Shown here in pieces: positions 1-7,758 of a DNA stretch of 12,166 nt (positions are counted from its first letter, which is position 1; each line of letters begins with the position of its first letter). The DNA comes from Roseimaritima sp. (GTDB lineage: Bacteria > Planctomycetota > Planctomycetia > Pirellulales > Pirellulaceae): NCBI GenBank assembly GCA_007124075.1, contig SLFV01000220.1, positions 1 through 12,166 on the forward strand. The letters are read 5' to 3'. The notes beneath the pieces were generated by a model, which saw only the letters and a list, made by a program, of their open reading frames with translations, did no database searches and was not told where the DNA came from. The position numbers and the translations under genes were made by a program.

Positions 1-2035
1 CAAGCCCCAGCAGACCGCCCAGCATCCCCATGCCACCACCCAGTTCATCCAGCAGACCACCGCCGCCGCCACCGCCGCCTGAACTTTCACCCCCCAGCAC
101 CTGGGTCACCATCGTGCCGGCGACCGAGGCCTTGACGTATTTCAACCAAAAAACCGTCGGCTGCTGGGTATTCATCGTGGTGTGTTCCGACAACGTACGC
201 ATTAATTCCTCAAAGTCCCGCAGCGCGTCCGGGTCGTCCGAAGCGACCACCATTCCCTGGGCCGTCATCGTTATAACGATTTCTGCTTGCTCCGGTGACA
301 CACCATCCCCAGTTTGCTGCATCACCAGACGCGTTGACGATACCCGTCCACGATTCAAGCGGGCCTCGTTGGCGTCCTGAAATTCGTCCCCGGCCGGGCG
401 GTCGGGCTCCGCATCGGGACGCCGAATTTTTCGCTCCGGCATACGGCTTCCGGAGTTACTGCCGGTGGCAGGTGTCAGCATGCGAATCCGATTCGTACGC
501 CCGCTTACGTTCCACATCATCTCGGCTTGCTCCAGGAGCTCGATTGCGTTCTGACCCGTGTACGGCAAAACACGAATCCGATCGCCCAACGAACCCAGCG
601 CATCGACACCCTCAAGACGTTCAATAAGCTCCTGCGTTTGACGAATCTGTTCCGCAGTGCCGCGAATCCAAAGCCGTCGGGTAACCGGATCACCATCGAC
701 AATCGGGCCGGAGCCGGGTTTGCCATCGCCACCGCCAAAAAATTTGTTGATCGTTAACAACGCTGCTGACGGTTCAAGACGACGAAGCTGAATCGTATCA
801 ACCTGCATGCCTTTGCCTTCCAAACGATCCAGACTGGTCTGAACAATCTGATGCGTTTCGGGGCGCGCAAACACGATCAAATTACTTGACCCCGGATCCA
901 GTGACATCCGCGTATCAGGCAACCCCGCCAACAATGTTGACATGACGTCATAGACCGTCGTCGGATCCGCCAAAGTGATCGGGTAAGTCCGCAGTTCGGG
1001 TAACTGAATTTCCTGCGCCGTTCCCTCACCCAGATCCAATGGCTGGTCCGCCCTTTCCACGATCCGCTGCAGCAAAGCAACCGTTGACGGTTCGCCTGCG
1101 ACAAACAATCGATCCCCGAAAGGGTCGATCGCGATCCGGATCGATTCGTTGGAATTGGAGTCGACCTGCAAACCCAGCAAGGGTCGCGCCAAGACCAGGA
1201 TTTCATCGGCACCACGATGCTGCAGTTTCAGTTCCGTCACCTCCATGCCCACGCTGGTTGTTTCCTGCAAGACGTCCCGAATCGCTTTCAGACGCGCCAC
1301 CGTGTCTGTAATTACGACCTGCCTAGCCGACGCCAGTACGGTCATCGGCATGCCGGGGCCAAGCATCTGACGCAGCTCGTTGTCGGCCGCATCTGCGGTC
1401 ATACTGCCCAGAGGGAAAATGCACTTCACGATGTCCGATTCGCCGCGTTCGTCCAGCAAATCGGGGCTTACGACCTCGGCAATGTTCTCGATGTACTTTC
1501 CCGCCAGTGGACTTTCCAGGTCGATCAGCATCAACAACCGTCCCCGCCGGACCAACGCAAAACCGCGATCCAACAACTGACGGTTGACCTGGTCTAAAGC
1601 TTCGGCGACGGTGTACTGACGCGAAGGATCAACAAAAGTAAGCGTTCCGGACGGAAAGCGGTCAGCTTTGAGCGACAAATCGGCTTCGTCACTGAGCCAC
1701 AACAGCACATCTTTCCAGGGGGTGCTGGAAAAATTGAAACGCAACTTTTCGTCCCCCGGACGGGGCTGCATTCGATCAACGTTTGCGGCCGGAACTGAGA
1801 CAGCCTCACCCTCCTTCTCTCGGGGCGTTTCGCCATGACTGTCCCCGGGAGATGACGCAGAGTTGGGTGACAGTGGAGCGACTTCGGCACCCACCGACCG
1901 CTCGGACCCTGGCGCGAACTCCGTGGTTGTGGTGGATTCGTCGATTTCCTGTCCCCAAGCAGCAAATGGCAGACAAACTGCCAAGTTGCCAACAATAAGA
2001 CAGAAAGCGAACCGGTGGCTAAACGGAGCAAACAT
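1..2035 (-). CDS. Secretin N-domain protein (GspD/PilQ-like), C-terminus beyond window
   Basis: The reading frame is open from the ATG at 2035 to the window edge: 678 residues and no stop, so the C-terminus is missing. Residues 1-28 form a signal peptide (hydrophobic FCLIVGNLAVCLPFAAWG, likely cleaved before Q29). A low-complexity Ser/Pro/Glu stretch follows to about 95. Residues 98-172 resemble the secretin/TonB short N-terminal domain. Successive KH-like secretin N (NolW-type) repeats lie at about 200-258, 264-330, 348-405 and 412-476, with looser copies at about 486-616 and from 628. Residues 653-660 are eight glycines in a row, followed by a Gly/Leu/Met-rich tail. In the GspD/PilQ family such repeats form the periplasmic vestibule of an outer-membrane channel. 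Planctomycetes also carry long versions for which a barrel is not obvious, and the barrel cannot be judged here. No good Shine-Dalgarno precedes the ATG. It follows the inactive HtrA gene on the same strand after a 235-base gap. Confidence 0.85.
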   Translation of the reverse strand, partial: MFAPFSHRFAFCLIVGNLAVCLPFAAWGQEIDESTTTTEFAPGSERSVGAEVAPLSPNSASSPGDSHGETPREKEGEAVSVPAANVDRMQPRPGDEKLRFNFSSTPWKDVLLWLSDEADLSLKADRFPSGTLTFVDPSRQYTVAEALDQVNRQLLDRGFALVRRGRLLMLIDLESPLAGKYIENIAEVVSPDLLDERGESDIVKCIFPLGSMTADAADNELRQMLGPGMPMTVLASARQVVITDTVARLKAIRDVLQETTSVGMEVTELKLQHRGADEILVLARPLLGLQVDSNSNESIRIAIDPFGDRLFVAGEPSTVALLQRIVERADQPLDLGEGTAQEIQLPELRTYPITLADPTTVYDVMSTLLAGLPDTRMSLDPGSSNLIVFARPETHQIVQTSLDRLEGKGMQVDTIQLRRLEPSAALLTINKFFGGGDGKPGSGPIVDGDPVTRRLWIRGTAEQIRQTQELIERLEGVDALGSLGDRIRVLPYTGQNAIELLEQAEMMWNVSGRTNRIRMLTPATGSNSGSRMPERKIRRPDAEPDRPAGDEFQDANEARLNRGRVSSTRLVMQQTGDGVSPEQAEIVITMTAQGMVVASDDPDALRDFEELMRTLSEHTTMNTQQPTVFWLKYVKASVAGTMVTQVLGGESSGGGGGGGGLLDELGGGMGMLGGLLGL

Positions 2036-2270
2036 CAGTACTGTACTTCTATTATTGAAAAAGCGTTCAAGGGTGAGGTCTGTGCCTGCCAGGGATCCTC
2101 TCATCGTAATCAACTGCTTCGATTCAAGAAAAGCAATTCAAAGCAATATGTAGTGGAAACCCCGGTCAGGTAGCATAGTTCCGTGGGTAAAAGAGTGCTT
2201 GCCGACGCGGCAGCAATGCCCTGGCAGGAACGAATTGTCGCGCGGGGTCTCGGCCGGGGACGCATCCAGC
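2036..2270. other. Intergenic region upstream of the secretin-like gene
   Basis: The 235 bases between the stop of the inactive HtrA gene and the secretin-like start hold no convincing gene on either strand. Read on the minus strand, a small stem (TGCCG, loop CGT, CGGCA, at 2204-2216) is followed about eight bases later by a short CTTTT run near 2190. This is at best a weak terminator candidate. The part nearest the secretin-like gene is AT-rich compared with its surroundings and probably contains its promoter, but I see no -35/-10 pair I would defend. An 8-bp palindrome, CAGTACTG, sits immediately before the ATG. Confidence 0.4.
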
Positions 2271-3314
2271 CTATCGTGGGACGGGTTGCAGGACAAACGA
2301 CAGGATCTCCGCTCCCCGCTGAACCGTGACGTTCACCGGATCACGACGATCCCGCTTACGCAGCAATCGCCGCAACATTTGTTGGTGATCGACGCGAACC
2401 CCATCGACCAACAACACCAGATCATCGGCTCGGAGCCCAGCCACTGCGGCACTGGAGTCGGCCTGAACGGTGTCGATGAAGGCGGGTGTTTTTTCCAAGA
2501 CATCCGGAATCATTACGATCCCCAGGGTTTCGTAACCATGCGCTTGGTCTTCCGGCAAGACGGCCGTAGCAGCGGCTGGCGGCGAACGCTGAACGCCACT
2601 GACGATGTCTCCGATCACCGATCGCAGAGCGTCCACCGGCAAGGCATAATTCAGCCAGACACCGGTCGCTGAGTCGCGAAGCTCCTTTCCCAACATCCCA
2701 ATCAATTGACCACGAGCCGAAACTAAGGCTCCCCCAGCAGCGCCGGGATTGTTGGCAATCAGATCCAGCAAGAAAATGTCGCCGTCATAAGCCGTTTTAA
2801 ACGTTCCCCGCCGAGCGTCCAATTTTGATTGGGCCGCGATATTTCCACGCATCACACTGGCCGACTCGCTGCCCGTCGCGATCCCGAACAGGTTGCTGAC
2901 CGCCAGGACCGTCTGCCCCCGCGAGACCTCAACATTTTCAGGGAGCGGAAAATACGGCAGATCCGTCGCATCAATCTTCAGGACAGCTAATTCCAAGGTC
3001 GGTTCGAAGCCGACAATCTGAGCGGTGAATCGGCGACCATCGTCCAGGATCACCACCGGTTCCACATCCAGCACGTAGCTCCAAACCGTGGCGATGTGGC
3101 CAGCCGGGGACACCAGGAAGCCCGATTGATATCCCTCCAAGCCGGCGACCCCGCCCGCACCGTAGATTTTGACAACCCGCTGCTGACTGTCGCGGATCAC
3201 GCGTTGTAACGTCGGCTGCGCCACCGCCCAGGACGATAGAACGCAACAGGTCCCCCAAACCAAAGCACCGCAACACCCTCGCAGCCATGCCAGATTCGCG
3301 TTCTTCGCATTCAT
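2271..3314 (-). CDS. Catalytically inactive HtrA/trypsin-like protein with PDZ domain
   Basis: 347 residues from the ATG at 3314, with a signal peptide (hydrophobic LRGCCGALVWGTCCVLSSWA, cleavage near VAQ33). Residues about 36-235 have the trypsin-2/HtrA fold pattern: GFLVSPAGHIAT, VGFEP..ELAVLKID, and NNPGAAGGAL..ARGQLIGM. Residues about 263-345 are a PDZ domain (TPAFIDTVQADSSAAVAGL, ADDLVLLVDGVRV). Aligned with the active neighbour, the catalytic His is Ser79 (ATVWSYV for LTNFHV), the Asp is Glu108 and the Ser is Ala193 (NPGAAGG for NPGNSGG), so proteolysis by the HtrA mechanism is not expected. The fold-defining glycines are kept. The stop of the active htrA and this ATG overlap by one base (TGATG), and AGAGGA lies nine bases upstream, which suggests translational coupling. 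A TTG one codon upstream (3317) is an alternative start. Likely role by inference: regulatory or scaffolding partner of the active protease in the periplasm. Confidence 0.9.
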   Translation of the reverse strand: MNAKNANLAWLRGCCGALVWGTCCVLSSWAVAQPTLQRVIRDSQQRVVKIYGAGGVAGLEGYQSGFLVSPAGHIATVWSYVLDVEPVVILDDGRRFTAQIVGFEPTLELAVLKIDATDLPYFPLPENVEVSRGQTVLAVSNLFGIATGSESASVMRGNIAAQSKLDARRGTFKTAYDGDIFLLDLIANNPGAAGGALVSARGQLIGMLGKELRDSATGVWLNYALPVDALRSVIGDIVSGVQRSPPAAATAVLPEDQAHGYETLGIVMIPDVLEKTPAFIDTVQADSSAAVAGLRADDLVLLVDGVRVDHQQMLRRLLRKRDRRDPVNVTVQRGAEILSFVLQPVPR

Positions 3315-5146
3315 CAATCGGTTTCCTCTGTGATCGGTTCGGTCTGCCAGGATTGCACGTTCACGATGAATTCGCTTTCCAGACCGAAACGCAAATCCAA
3401 AACCATCGGCAACTTGGATTCGTCATCGTCATAATGCAAGAACAGCTCTGCGGGATCACGGTCACGGCCAGCGAACGCTTCAATTGCCTGCAGTTGGTCG
3501 TCCAACAACAGGAACCGCGTCTCGATATCACCCGTGGTCCCCACCAAAACGTCTCGCAGTGGGGTTTCCCCCAGCAGCGGAACGGTCCCCAGATAGTAGG
3601 TATCGCCGTACTGCTCCGGCCCGCGTTGAATCATCCGCCGCAGCCCCGACAATGTGGTCAACGTGGCCAACGGGGTCCGCCCATCGATCGCTTCGTACAA
3701 CTGAGCCGGTTTTGTCAGTTCCAATCGTTGCTCCTCCACCTGTTCGGTCGCTGCCAGGGTGATCCGCTGGAAATCGTCGGCGACAACGATTTCAACATCC
3801 CGTCCAGCGGGAGTCTGGCCCAGAAGCAACCAGCGAGTCTTCGGACTTGCATCAGGAAATCGCTCTCGCAAGGCGTTGTAGATTTTGGTTTGAAATTGCT
3901 GATTGACGAAATAATTCGCAAACCCTCGGCGGTCGGCATGCAGCGCTGCGACGTGGGCAGGGATCCTTACCTCCAAAGCGGTTTTCTCTGCCGCCGGCTC
4001 ATCATCACCACCCGGTTGCCTGGGGTCATCATTACTCGGGCGGCTGGGACGCTCTGGCTGCGGTTGCGGGGGAGGAGGTGGCAGCGCACCTTTCATTTTG
4101 ACTAACAATTCGTCTTCAAGGTGGACGCCAGGCAACCGCACAAGCGTCTGCTTCGTCTGACCACCGTGTCGGTAGACCAGGGAAACGCGCCAACCCTTGG
4201 GCAGGGTCCCCAACACGTTTTTGAAGTCGTTGGCTGTCAGGATGGGTTGCCCGGCCAGTTCTAAAATCTCATCGCCGTACCGCAGGCCGCGGCGGAAGGC
4301 ATCGGAGGACTCCAAAATATTGCTGACAACCGCCCCACCGTCGGGAGCAGTCACGACGGTCGCACCCAGGGTGGCATGGTCAACAATCCGCCCGCTTCGT
4401 AAATAGCCAATAAAGTTTTTTGCTTGATTGATCGAAATCGCATAACCCACCCCCACATTCACTCGGCCACGCTTTTCGAACGATGCGCGACCGACAATGC
4501 CGATCAGGTCCCCACGCTGATCAAAAATAGGGCCTCCCGAATTGCCTGGGTTAATCGAGGCATCGGTTTGAATGCAGTTGGCGTACTCCAGTAACGTTCC
4601 CGCCGGGTATTGATAGCGACGGACCCCGCTGATGATCCCCCAACTGACGGTGGGTTGCAGGTTAGACGCCAGCAAGAATGGATTGCCAATCACAAAACAC
4701 CAATCTCCAACTTGCACTCGGTCGCTGTCACCCAACGTAGCCATAGGAAAGTCATCGCGGCCTAGCAATCGAATCATCGCCAGGTCACCAACCGGATCGA
4801 TACCAATGATCACCGCATCGTAAATTTTTCCGTCTGGCAATCCACAACGCATGTAAACGCCCGCGGGGCTGCTGACGTGAAAATTGGTCAGGGCGTAACC
4901 ATCGGAGGAGATCAACACGCCACTACCACCACCGGCTCCGCCAGGCACAAACACCGAAACGGTTGCAGGTTTGGCTTTCTCAATTGCGGCAATCCGCTGC
5001 TGTTCGGCCTCCAAAACAAGTTGCGGAACCTGCAGCGGAGATTCCGCCCACGATGGGATCGGGAGCGAACATCCCATCGCGACTAAGAGAAGGAGCGATC
5101 GCCAAACTACCGACTTGCTCACTGCATTAACCCCGGACAAACGCAT
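3314..5146 (-). CDS. HtrA/DegP-like serine protease with PDZ and extra C-terminal domain
   Basis: 610 residues. A basic N-terminus and hydrophobic segment (residues 16-30, SLLLLVAMGCSLPIP) make a signal peptide, probably cut after SWA34. AMGC looks like a poor lipobox. The protease domain spans about 55-250 with a complete triad: His90 in LTNFHV, Asp121 in GDLAMI, Ser203 in NPGNSGGP. A PDZ domain lies at about 255-345 (NILESSDAFRRGLRYGDEILELAGQPI). Next come a proline-rich linker at 355-385 (seven prolines nearly in a row) and a C-terminal region at 390-610 that I cannot assign. It replaces the second PDZ of classical DegP. It should act in the periplasm in protein quality control or regulated cleavage, as known for the family. 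The start is fixed by AGGAG five bases before the ATG. It leads a coupled pair with the inactive homologue. Confidence 0.93.
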   Translation of the reverse strand: MRLSGVNAVSKSVVWRSLLLLVAMGCSLPIPSWAESPLQVPQLVLEAEQQRIAAIEKAKPATVSVFVPGGAGGGSGVLISSDGYALTNFHVSSPAGVYMRCGLPDGKIYDAVIIGIDPVGDLAMIRLLGRDDFPMATLGDSDRVQVGDWCFVIGNPFLLASNLQPTVSWGIISGVRRYQYPAGTLLEYANCIQTDASINPGNSGGPIFDQRGDLIGIVGRASFEKRGRVNVGVGYAISINQAKNFIGYLRSGRIVDHATLGATVVTAPDGGAVVSNILESSDAFRRGLRYGDEILELAGQPILTANDFKNVLGTLPKGWRVSLVYRHGGQTKQTLVRLPGVHLEDELLVKMKGALPPPPPQPQPERPSRPSNDDPRQPGGDDEPAAEKTALEVRIPAHVAALHADRRGFANYFVNQQFQTKIYNALRERFPDASPKTRWLLLGQTPAGRDVEIVVADDFQRITLAATEQVEEQRLELTKPAQLYEAIDGRTPLATLTTLSGLRRMIQRGPEQYGDTYYLGTVPLLGETPLRDVLVGTTGDIETRFLLLDDQLQAIEAFAGRDRDPAELFLHYDDDESKLPMVLDLRFGLESEFIVNVQSWQTEPITEETD

Positions 5147-5151
5147 AAAAG

Positions 5152-5156
5152 CTCCT
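5152..5156 (-). promoter_or_regulatory. Strong Shine-Dalgarno (AGGAG) for the active HtrA gene
   Basis: AGGAG on the minus strand lies five bases before the ATG at 5146. It is one of only a few clear ribosome binding sites in the window and fixes the start of the 610-residue protease. Confidence 0.7.
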
Positions 5157-5174
5157 ACTGCTACCTCTCAGGAG

Positions 5175-5194
5175 TGCCGCTCAGGCGAGCGGCA
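5175..5194 (-). other. Perfect 8-bp hairpin in the HtrA leader
   Basis: TGCCGCTC and GAGCGGCA pair perfectly around a four-base loop. The hairpin lies 28 bases upstream of the HtrA start codon, between the NPCBM gene and htrA. No T-run follows on the minus strand, so it is not a standard intrinsic terminator. It could be an operator, an mRNA 5' structure or a processing site. The pairing is seen; the function is unknown. Confidence 0.45.
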
Positions 5195-5212
5195 GATAAG
5201 AATCGACCAACT

Positions 5213-5262
5213 TCCTCTCCCGACGATTCCTGCTGCGCGGGGCCGGACGACGCGAGAGAGGA
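5213..5262. repeat. Imperfect inverted repeat between the NPCBM and htrA genes
   Basis: TCCTCTC (5213-5219) pairs with GAGAGGA (5256-5262). A few inner pairs with bulges follow, and a TCC/GGA pair sits inside the GC-rich interior. It starts about 20 bases past the NPCBM stop codon on the minus strand. With no T-tract it is only a candidate for RNA end protection or attenuation within the gap. Confidence 0.3.
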
Positions 5263-5283
5263 TCATTGAACCTACCGCTTGCC

Positions 5284-6453
5284 TCATTTGAGAAACCGCG
5301 GCGCAGCCACTCGCACGACGTCCCCAATGTCACTATCGCCCCCAAAATCGACTTCCAAGATCAACCGGCTGGTATCGCCAATCATGATCTCTACGTCCGT
5401 GGCCGCTCCACCAAGCGTCAGTTCCGATTCCCAAACCGGTTCTGCCTGCGGCGTCCCTAACCGAAACCGTGCAATCGCCCGACCTCCCAACCGTACACTC
5501 GGATCGATCTGGACGCGGGACACGAACCTAGAAAAACCCGGCTCCACTCGGTACGTCAGCAACGAACGACTGGGAACCATCAAATCACCCGTCGACGGAT
5601 CAATATGCATCCCCAGCCACTGCTTAGCCAAATCGGTGGGAATCGCAGCGGGGATGGAAATGTAGGGCTGGAAGGTGTGTTCAACAGGTTCTAATGAGCT
5701 GAGGTAGACGACGCCGCTTGCCAGTTCGATGCGTTCAATCAAATCTATCGACAGGGGATGCTGCAATCCGGAGCGGGTCTCCACAATCAACGCACCAGCC
5801 TGCTCGCCGGGCAATAATCTGTCGACCAACCAAGTTCCACCGAAAATGTCGTGCAGACGCAACGAAGACTGGGGCTGCGGGGGTTCTGGGCCGCCAAACA
5901 ACAACCCCTCCAGTCGATTGATCGGAGCTTCCACGGGCGATCCCCCCAAGTCAAAAACAACCTGTTCGGCGGAAACCGTTTGAATGATCCCCCCGGCCGA
6001 ATCCAAGGTGTCGGTTCCACGAAGAATCACCAGTCGATCCTCGTCCGCCTGCTGTTTGACCAACGCCTCCCACTGCTGTTGGACGCGGGCTGCTGGCGAA
6101 CGAAAACGAATGATCGCCAGTTGACGTACGGGCACCTGTAACGATGCTTGCCGACGGAGCTTCAAATTCGCGAACTCCCCGGACAAGGTGACCTGATCGA
6201 CGGGCAACTGCGAACCGTCGCGCAAGAAAACGCGGGTAGCTATCGGAATGCCAGCGGCAGGTTGCTGGCGCGACAATGACTGCAACTGGTCCCATGGCAC
6301 ACTCTGCTGCCGCCCATCGACCAGCAATTCCACACCGTCGGTGTCGACCGCCAGCCACTGGGCGTCGAAAACAGGGCCGTCCACCGGCCGGACGGTAACG
6401 GCCAGTTCACCCGCTATCAGCACCGATGCCAGAAGTAGCAAAATATTCACCAT
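5284..6453 (-). CDS. Exported NPCBM/NEW2-domain protein
   Basis: 389 residues from the ATG at 6453. The frame is open 81 codons further upstream, but that extension is polar and not signal-like, whereas this start begins directly with MVNILLLLASVLIAGELAV, a signal peptide. AGGA lies 12 bases upstream, a loose spacing. The middle (about 20-290) is rich in beta-type segments: a small repeat-like part at 22-115 and another at 140-250 (GALIVETRSGLQHPLSIDLIERIELASGVVYLSSL). Residues about 298-388 match the NPCBM (novel putative carbohydrate-binding module) pattern: YRVEPGFSRFVSRVQIDPSV, then ARFRLGT, VWESELTLGGAATDVEIMIG and LILEVDFGGDSDIGD. In planctomycetes such proteins are exported and often of unknown ligand; carbohydrate binding is a family-level expectation. 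It lies 137 bases upstream of htrA on the same strand, so co-transcription is possible. Confidence 0.85.
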   Translation of the reverse strand: MVNILLLLASVLIAGELAVTVRPVDGPVFDAQWLAVDTDGVELLVDGRQQSVPWDQLQSLSRQQPAAGIPIATRVFLRDGSQLPVDQVTLSGEFANLKLRRQASLQVPVRQLAIIRFRSPAARVQQQWEALVKQQADEDRLVILRGTDTLDSAGGIIQTVSAEQVVFDLGGSPVEAPINRLEGLLFGGPEPPQPQSSLRLHDIFGGTWLVDRLLPGEQAGALIVETRSGLQHPLSIDLIERIELASGVVYLSSLEPVEHTFQPYISIPAAIPTDLAKQWLGMHIDPSTGDLMVPSRSLLTYRVEPGFSRFVSRVQIDPSVRLGGRAIARFRLGTPQAEPVWESELTLGGAATDVEIMIGDTSRLILEVDFGGDSDIGDVVRVAAPRFLK

Positions 6454-6760
6454 CGATTCGGTAGTTCCTACATTGATCAGCGTTGGAGTCGAGTGACTGT
6501 GTATCTGGTCATTGTAGCCTCTTGACATCGGTTCGTGACGCACAGAGCATTGCGGAAGCGGGATAAAATCAGGTCGGTTCAGGGCAATATGGTCCGATAT
6601 CCGCCATTTCACGGGGCTTGCTGAACACGCATCGTGGTGCCCACGGGTCTGCTGGCTGCGGTCGTGTCGGAATTCCCCGCAACGTTTTTCTATCAATAAT
6701 CATCCCACCCCCCGACACGCGACCGAGGGTGTGGCCATAACGTTCCGGTCGCGATGATCC
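6454..6760. promoter_or_regulatory. Divergent intergenic region between NPCBM and panE-like genes
   Basis: This 307-base stretch separates two divergently transcribed genes and must carry both promoters. On the minus strand, TACAAT at 6511-6516 is a reasonable -10 for the NPCBM gene and would give a leader of about 50 bases, but its -35 is poor. On the plus strand, TTGACA at 6522-6527 looks like a -35, but no good -10 sits 16-18 bases downstream. I see no conserved RNA fold or repeat and no credible small gene. Confidence 0.4.
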
Positions 6761-7732
6761 ATGAAAAACATGAACAAACGATCTTTTGCCGTAATCGGGG
6801 CCGGAGCCCTCGGCGGATTGTACGGCGGCATGCTGGCAAAAGCGGGATTCGACGTCCACTTTCTTTTTCGCTCCGATGCCGACCACGTCCGCAAGCATGG
6901 TTTGAAGGTCGAATCGAAATGGGGAGATTTTCAGCTCTCGCCGGTCAATGTTTACGATCGCGCCGAAGTAATGCCTGCCTGTGACGTAACCATCCTGGCA
7001 CTCAAAACGACGCAGAATCATCTTTTGCCCGAACTTCTGCCGGGACCGACGGGAACCGGTGGCAGTGTCCTGGTGTTGCAAAACGGCTTGAACGTCGAAA
7101 CGCAAGTCGCCGCGATTGTCGGGCCGGGGCGGGTCTTCGGTGGGTGCTGTTTCTTGTGTTGTAACAAAGTTGGGCCGGGGCATGTTCGCCATTTGGATTA
7201 TGGTCGTATCGTCTTCGCCCGCTATGATTCCAAACACGATTCACCGGCGGAGGTCGATCCACAGGCCCGCAGCATCGCCGCCGACCTGCAGGCAGCGGGA
7301 ATTGATGCTCACGCGGTCGCGGACTTGTGGTTAACGCGCTGGCGAAAACTGATGTGGAACATTCCGTTTAACGGACTTTCGGTCGTTTTGAACGCAACCA
7401 CTCAGGAACTGATCGAAGATGCCGCCACGGCGGAATTGGCGCGAGCAATCATGGAAGAGGTTGCCACCGCCTCGGCGGCCTGTGGTCACCTCCAACCCGC
7501 CGACGCCATTGACCAGACGCTTCAGCACACTCGGCAGATGGTCCCCTACGACAGCAGCATGCGGCTGGATTATTTGGCGGGTCGTCCAATGGAACTTGAG
7601 GCGATTCTGAAGAACCCGCTGGTCGCCGCTGCAAACATGGGCGTGGCAATGCCCAACGTTCGCATGCTGTACCAGCAGTTGCTCTTTTTGCAAAACCAGG
7701 CGTCCAATACGCATCGGATAGCGGCCCAATGA
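6761..7732 (+). CDS. panE: 2-dehydropantoate 2-reductase (ketopantoate reductase)
   Basis: 323 residues, a typical length for the PanE/ApbA family, which reduces 2-dehydropantoate to pantoate with NADPH in pantothenate/CoA synthesis in the cytoplasm. The Rossmann motif is GAGALGG (G13, G15, G18). It is followed by the ILALKTTQ strand (K82) and VLQNGLN (107-111). The C-terminal catalytic domain has LTRWRKLMWNIPFNGLSVV with the expected Lys196 and Asn200/Asn204, then YDSSMRLDYLAGRPMELEAI with Ser266 and Glu278 in the usual SSM...GR..E context. There is no clear ribosome binding site. The ATG at 6770 is an equally possible start, three residues shorter. It stands alone on its strand, with no panB or panC nearby. 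Some family members act on other 2-oxo acids, so the exact substrate is inferred. It converges with the DUF3006 gene, with 26 bases between their stops. Confidence 0.9.
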   Translation: MKNMNKRSFAVIGAGALGGLYGGMLAKAGFDVHFLFRSDADHVRKHGLKVESKWGDFQLSPVNVYDRAEVMPACDVTILALKTTQNHLLPELLPGPTGTGGSVLVLQNGLNVETQVAAIVGPGRVFGGCCFLCCNKVGPGHVRHLDYGRIVFARYDSKHDSPAEVDPQARSIAADLQAAGIDAHAVADLWLTRWRKLMWNIPFNGLSVVLNATTQELIEDAATAELARAIMEEVATASAACGHLQPADAIDQTLQHTRQMVPYDSSMRLDYLAGRPMELEAILKNPLVAAANMGVAMPNVRMLYQQLLFLQNQASNTHRIAAQ

Positions 7733-7758
7733 ATCACGGCCGACTTCCGCCGCGGCAC

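Noticed and set aside
60..90. CCGCCG-type triplet repeat looking like a microsatellite
   Set aside because: It is the reverse complement of glycine codons in the poly-glycine tract of the secretin-like protein and stays in frame.
2199..2672. Plus-strand open frame (157 codons) antisense to the inactive HtrA gene
   Set aside because: It overlaps the PDZ-coding region on the other strand and shows no domain.
3287..4105. Long plus-strand open frame (272 codons) antisense to the HtrA gene
   Set aside because: It lies opposite a protein with clear domains and catalytic motifs; its translation is low-complexity, Gln/Arg-rich and without any domain. It is a by-product of GC-rich codon use.
6454..6696. 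N-terminal extension of the NPCBM gene to an ATG at 6696
   Set aside because: The 81 extra residues are polar and would bury the obvious signal peptide starting at the ATG at 6453.
6569..7237. Minus-strand open frame (222 codons) antisense to the panE-like gene
   Set aside because: The plus strand has Rossmann and catalytic motifs; this translation has no recognisable features.
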